Below, piece by piece: positions 33,324-35,251 of a stretch of DNA of 35,251 nt; within the stretch, counting starts at the first letter, position 1, and each line of letters begins with the position of its first letter. The notes below the pieces were generated by a model that worked only from the letters and a program-made list of their open reading frames with translations, had not been told where the DNA came from and ran no database searches. Source of the DNA: Spirochaetaceae bacterium (GTDB lineage: Bacteria; Spirochaetota; Spirochaetia; DSM-27196; SLAA01); contig PUNW01000166.1 in the NCBI GenBank assembly GCA_003552665.1, positions 1-35,251 of the forward strand, in the 5' to 3' direction. The position numbers and the translations under genes were made by a program.

Positions 33324-35024
33324 TTACGGGGACGCGCGGTGGCGGCGCTCTGTGCGCAGCGGTGCGACAATACCCGCCAGCACGATACCCAGGAACAACA
33401 CCGGCAGGTAATCTCCGAAGCGAGTGTAGAAGGTCAGCTGCGCAGGACGATAGACCGGAACGTTGGTGCGCAGATAACTCTCGGTAAACATCGGAAGGTC
33501 CGCCGTTACCCGCCCGTGCGGGTCGATGACGCTGGTCAGGCCCGAGTTCGTGGATCGCACCAGCGTGCGTCGATTTTCGACCGCGCGGAATCTCGCAGCG
33601 ACGAAATGCTGAGTTTGCGCTGAGTTGGTCTCCGACCATGCGTTGTTGGTGAGATTGATGAGCAGGTCCGCGCCCCGGAGGGTGAACTCCCGATTGATGT
33701 AGGCAAAGGCGTCTTCGAAACAGATCGGAGTAGCGAAACGGATCGGCTCACCGGGGTTCGCGCTGCTGTGCACCTCGGGGAACTCAAACACTCGATACTC
33801 CGGCCCCGGAGTCCAGGCGCCGTGCAGCCCCACGAGTTCCTGGTAAAACCAGCGCACGAACTCGTGCTCCCACAGCGGGATCGCTTCGGTGAACGGGACG
33901 AGATGGCGCTTCCCGTAAACCTGACGCTCCCGGCCGTCCTCGTCGAGCAGTATTGCCGCGTTGTAGCTCGCGTGCCGGCCGGTCTCCAGGTCCCACTCCA
34001 CATAGGGTGCGCCGGTAAGCAGCGGTACATCGATCTCGCGCACGAACTCGAGAAACGGATCGCCTTCGGGCCGGTTGCGATAGAACTCGCGGTCTTCGCG
34101 CACCGGCCGGTTGAGCGTCGTTTCGCTCCAGACCACGAGGTCCGGGTGGCCGGCGCCGCCCTCGGATTGGATTCCGGCGCGGGTGAGCTCCTGAGCGCGC
34201 CGAATACCGCGTTCTTCGGCGCCGCGCTCCCACGAATCGGTATTCTGTTGTACCAGCACCATGTCGATCTCGGCAAGCTTCGGATACTCGGTGCGAAGCC
34301 GGTGCACTCCGAACGCGCTCATGAACACCACGATCGCGGCAACCACTGCCACGGCAGCCGGCGCGTGAAACCGCGCTGTGGCCGCGGCGGGCAGTTGACG
34401 CCGGGGCGCTGCCAGCAGAGCCGAGATGGTCCCGAACCGGATTCCGTGCTCCGCCGGCCCGATCGGTTGCGGCGCGAGTGCTTCGTCGGTCGCGATTACG
34501 AGCTCCGCCAGGATAGTGTTCGCAGCGACGGCTACAAACGATAGTGCCCACACGCCGGTAATCTCAGCGTGCTGCAGCAGCAAGGGGTAGTCCGAGAGTG
34601 GGTAACCGGCAAGTCCCCAGGGGTAGCCGAGAAACCCGATTGATTTCAGATACTCGTAGGCCGTCCAGGCTGCGGCAAGCACAAACGGACGCAGATGCCG
34701 CGGGCTGTCGGCGAGGCGCCTCAGAAACGGGGCGAGGATGGCGTTGTACAGGATATACCCTATCGTGGGCCCGCCAATCGTCCAGATCGCGAACTCCCCG
34801 AAGTTTGCAAGCCAGTAGTTCGACAACGCCGTGGAAATGCCGCCGAAAACGGCGCCGAGCAGCGCCGCATCCCGCAGGCGCCGGGTTCGGATCAGTGCAA
34901 CGAAAAAAGGGGTGAGCGCGAGAAGGCTGAGCCACGGGACCCCGTAGGGAAACACCTCATTCGGCAGCGCGACGGCAAACAGAACCGCGGCTGCGATCGC
35001 ATTCACTATACTCATGCCCATCAA
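33324..35024 (-). CDS. lnt: Apolipoprotein N-acyltransferase
   Basis: Multi-TM N-terminus with YPWGLAGYPLSDYPLLLQHAEITGVWALSF; nitrilase-like domain VVWSETTLNRPVREDREFY, YGKRHLVPFTEAIPLWE, PICFEDAFAYINREFTLRGADLLINLTNNAWSETNSAQTQHFVAARFRAVENRRTLVRSTNSGLTSVIDPHGRV. Confidence 0.95.
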   Translation of the reverse strand: MMGMSIVNAIAAAVLFAVALPNEVFPYGVPWLSLLALTPFFVALIRTRRLRDAALLGAVFGGISTALSNYWLANFGEFAIWTIGGPTIGYILYNAILAPFLRRLADSPRHLRPFVLAAAWTAYEYLKSIGFLGYPWGLAGYPLSDYPLLLQHAEITGVWALSFVAVAANTILAELVIATDEALAPQPIGPAEHGIRFGTISALLAAPRRQLPAAATARFHAPAAVAVVAAIVVFMSAFGVHRLRTEYPKLAEIDMVLVQQNTDSWERGAEERGIRRAQELTRAGIQSEGGAGHPDLVVWSETTLNRPVREDREFYRNRPEGDPFLEFVREIDVPLLTGAPYVEWDLETGRHASYNAAILLDEDGRERQVYGKRHLVPFTEAIPLWEHEFVRWFYQELVGLHGAWTPGPEYRVFEFPEVHSSANPGEPIRFATPICFEDAFAYINREFTLRGADLLINLTNNAWSETNSAQTQHFVAARFRAVENRRTLVRSTNSGLTSVIDPHGRVTADLPMFTESYLRTNVPVYRPAQLTFYTRFGDYLPVLFLGIVLAGIVAPLRTERRHRASP

Positions 35025-35226
35025 TTATAACTGTACGAGAGAGTTCGCCTGTTGGGCAAGCCTCTGCGGTCGTACGGATCGGCGTGCAACCGACCGGCCT
35101 TACACTGCCGGCCGTCGCACCGAGCGCGCGGCGGTAGCAGATTCCCGGGATTAGATTTATGTTGATCATTTAGATTATTTAGGCTAAAATACCTGCAGTA
35201 GCGTTTTGAGCATAACAGAACTTACC

Positions 35227-35251
35227 ATGACTGACATAGCTGCTGCACACA
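35227..35251 (+). CDS. Possible start of an unidentified gene running out of the window
   Basis: ATGACTGACATAGCTGCTGCACACA (MTDIAAAH...) at the window edge; AT-rich upstream region. Confidence 0.3.

Overview
GC-rich bacterial chromosomal window, probably from a spirochaete (inferred from gene content and order, not proven). Most of it is ordinary chromosome: a two-component system, a DAACS symporter, a cytidylate-kinase-like/BON protein, an orphan OpuAC-type binding protein, U32, OsmC and glutaredoxin genes, a PAS hybrid kinase, a CBS protein, a TrmH/SpoU methyltransferase, a purF-purM-purN-purD cluster, TatD, an M23 peptidase/bactofilin/YaaR/PSP1 cluster, two ABC exporters, PlsC, S20, HU/IHF, a receiver-like protein, a second bactofilin, rho, L31 and lnt. 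The part most worth a second look is the accessory pocket at about 11.36-13.88 kb. An intact tRNA-Leu(UAA) is followed by tandem 65-66 bp units. Each unit contains a 47-nt miniature tRNA (acceptor-stem strands plus a T-arm-like hairpin) and a hairpin linker. A second array 2.1 kb away has an identical unit next to a tRNA-Leu-like sequence lacking its D-arm. These arrays abut a truncated higA and a truncated IS256-type transposase and flank an intact higBA pair. Other points of interest: a receiver domain with Glu at the phospho-Asp position, a cache-domain fragment, an exported protein with DxNxDG repeats, a UUG start on S20, a strong promoter with a long leader for rho, and several perfect palindromes.
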